Below are positions 63,571 through 64,000 of a stretch of 64,000 nt of DNA, piece after piece (position 1 is the stretch's first letter; each line of letters starts with the position of its first letter). The position numbers and the translations under genes are program-made. Source of the stretch: Psychromonas sp. SP041 (GTDB lineage: Bacteria; Pseudomonadota; Gammaproteobacteria; Enterobacterales; Psychromonadaceae); contig NZ_CBRF02000026.1 in assembly GCF_000470315.2 (NCBI RefSeq), positions 1 to 64,000 of the forward strand. Direction: 5' to 3'. The notes under the pieces were generated by a model. The model was not told where the DNA came from and ran no database searches. It saw only the letters and a list, made by a program, of their open reading frames with translations.

Positions 63571-63600
63571 AAAGGTCATCAATTTTCCGATGACCTTTTA
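63571..63600. terminator. Terminator of the small Lys-rich gene
   Basis: AAAGGTCATC and GATGACCTTT form a 10-bp stem around AATTTTCC, with T-rich sequence on both strands. It starts 10 bp after the stop and may also serve the leftward TPR gene. Confidence 0.85.
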
Positions 63601-63713
63601 CCTTCCTCGTTTTAGTCCAGATTATCAATATCAATATCAATAAGCCTTCTTAATATCAATTGGTATAACCATGTTTACCGACCTTTCATATCATTTGACG
63701 AAAGCGTGATGGT

Positions 63714-64000
63714 CTATTCGGACGCAAGCTTTTCTAATAATAATTCAGCTTGGTCGGTTAATGCTTTATTCGGATTTAAGCTAAGTGCTTTTTCAGCGAA
63801 TGATTGGGCTTGCGCATTTTTAGCTTCGCGGTAGCTTAACTCTGCTAGGCGTAAATAGACTTCAGGGTTACGTGGAGAGATCCTGATTGCACGTCCTAAC
63901 GTCCCTCTCGCACCTCGTAAGTTGCCATTGTTTTCTTGCTGCACTGCAAGGTTTAATAATGAGTTTAATGCAGAGCTTCCCTTAACTGTATTATCGGTAC
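63714..64000 (-). CDS. TPR-repeat protein, C-terminal part (N-terminus beyond window)
   Basis: The leftward frame is open from the window edge to the stop at 63714 and gives 95 residues. It holds two TPR units: LLNLAVQQENNGNLRGARGT then LGRAIRISPRNP, and EVYLRLAELSYREAKNAQAQ with SFAEKALSLNPN. The tail is ADQAELLLEKLASE-like. Similar short TPR lipoproteins occur in Vibrio relatives, but the signal peptide is outside the window. Confidence 0.75.
   Translation of the reverse strand, partial: TDNTVKGSSALNSLLNLAVQQENNGNLRGARGTLGRAIRISPRNPEVYLRLAELSYREAKNAQAQSFAEKALSLNPNKALTDQAELLLEKLASE

Overview
The window is about 38-40% G+C and reads as chromosome of a marine gammaproteobacterium of the Psychromonas / Moritella / Colwellia kind. 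The basis is gene order: lolB-ispE-prs, rplY-pth-ychF, nadK divergent from grpE, dnaK-dnaJ, uvrY-uvrC-pgsA followed by tRNA-Gly-Cys-Leu, and tesA divergent from ybbA-ybbP are all gammaproteobacterial arrangements. The bL25 protein is the long form, heat-shock promoters are enterobacterial in type, and AT-rich intergenic repeats are abundant. The genus is not proven from this sequence alone.

Layout. 1-1.6 kb: tail of an IS630-type transposase, a palindromic repeat element, and a leftward tRNA operon (Met-Leu-Gln-Gln-Leu) that ends in a 210-bp tandem array of decaying tRNA-Leu copies. 1.8-9 kb: sbcD-sbcC (DNA hairpin nuclease), an orphan DeoR-type regulator and a REC-GGDEF protein. 9.5-14.7 kb (leftward): rplY-pth-ychF and lolB-ispE-prs, each with its own terminator. 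15-20.4 kb: a GAF-GGDEF-EAL protein convergent with recN, both genes ending inside 7-bp tandem repeats; recN has two LexA-type boxes, and nadK lies upstream of it. 20.4-24.9 kb: grpE, dnaK, dnaJ with sigma-32 promoters before grpE and dnaK. 25-29.5 kb: uvrY, uvrC, pgsA and three tRNAs. 30-34.4 kb: a PEP-CTERM exported protein beside an ExeM-like nuclease with a GlyGly-CTERM-type tail. 34.7-39.4 kb: EamA transporter, tesA, ybbA-ybbP. 39.7-54.2 kb: rpsO and pnp, usually neighbours, are here 12 kb apart. Between them lie a 1.6-kb compound REP-like array, an ammonium-transporter-PAS-GGDEF-EAL fusion, a COG2984/4120/1101 ABC transporter, azlCD with an AraC regulator, a TenA-like protein and a GST-like protein. 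54.5-64 kb is looser accessory DNA: a SHOCT-tailed lipoprotein, a DUF4177-YidD-TM2 cassette, small secreted or membrane proteins, a LysR regulator divergent from an MBL-like/DsbA-like pair, gene remnants, a 38-residue Lys-rich protein and a truncated TPR protein.

How the parts work together. DNA repair (SbcCD, RecN, UvrC), translation quality (Pth, YchF, bL25, S15, PNPase), heat shock (GrpE-DnaK-DnaJ) and precursor supply (Prs, IspE, NadK, PgsA) form the conserved backbone. Three c-di-GMP proteins (one predicted cyclase, one predicted phosphodiesterase, one bifunctional-looking ammonium sensor) and UvrY (GacA-type) supply signalling. No complete new defence or mobile system was found. The strongest unusual items are the tRNA-Leu decay array, the heptamer-repeat gene tails, the compound REP-like array filling the split rpsO/pnp locus, and the Amt-c-di-GMP fusion.
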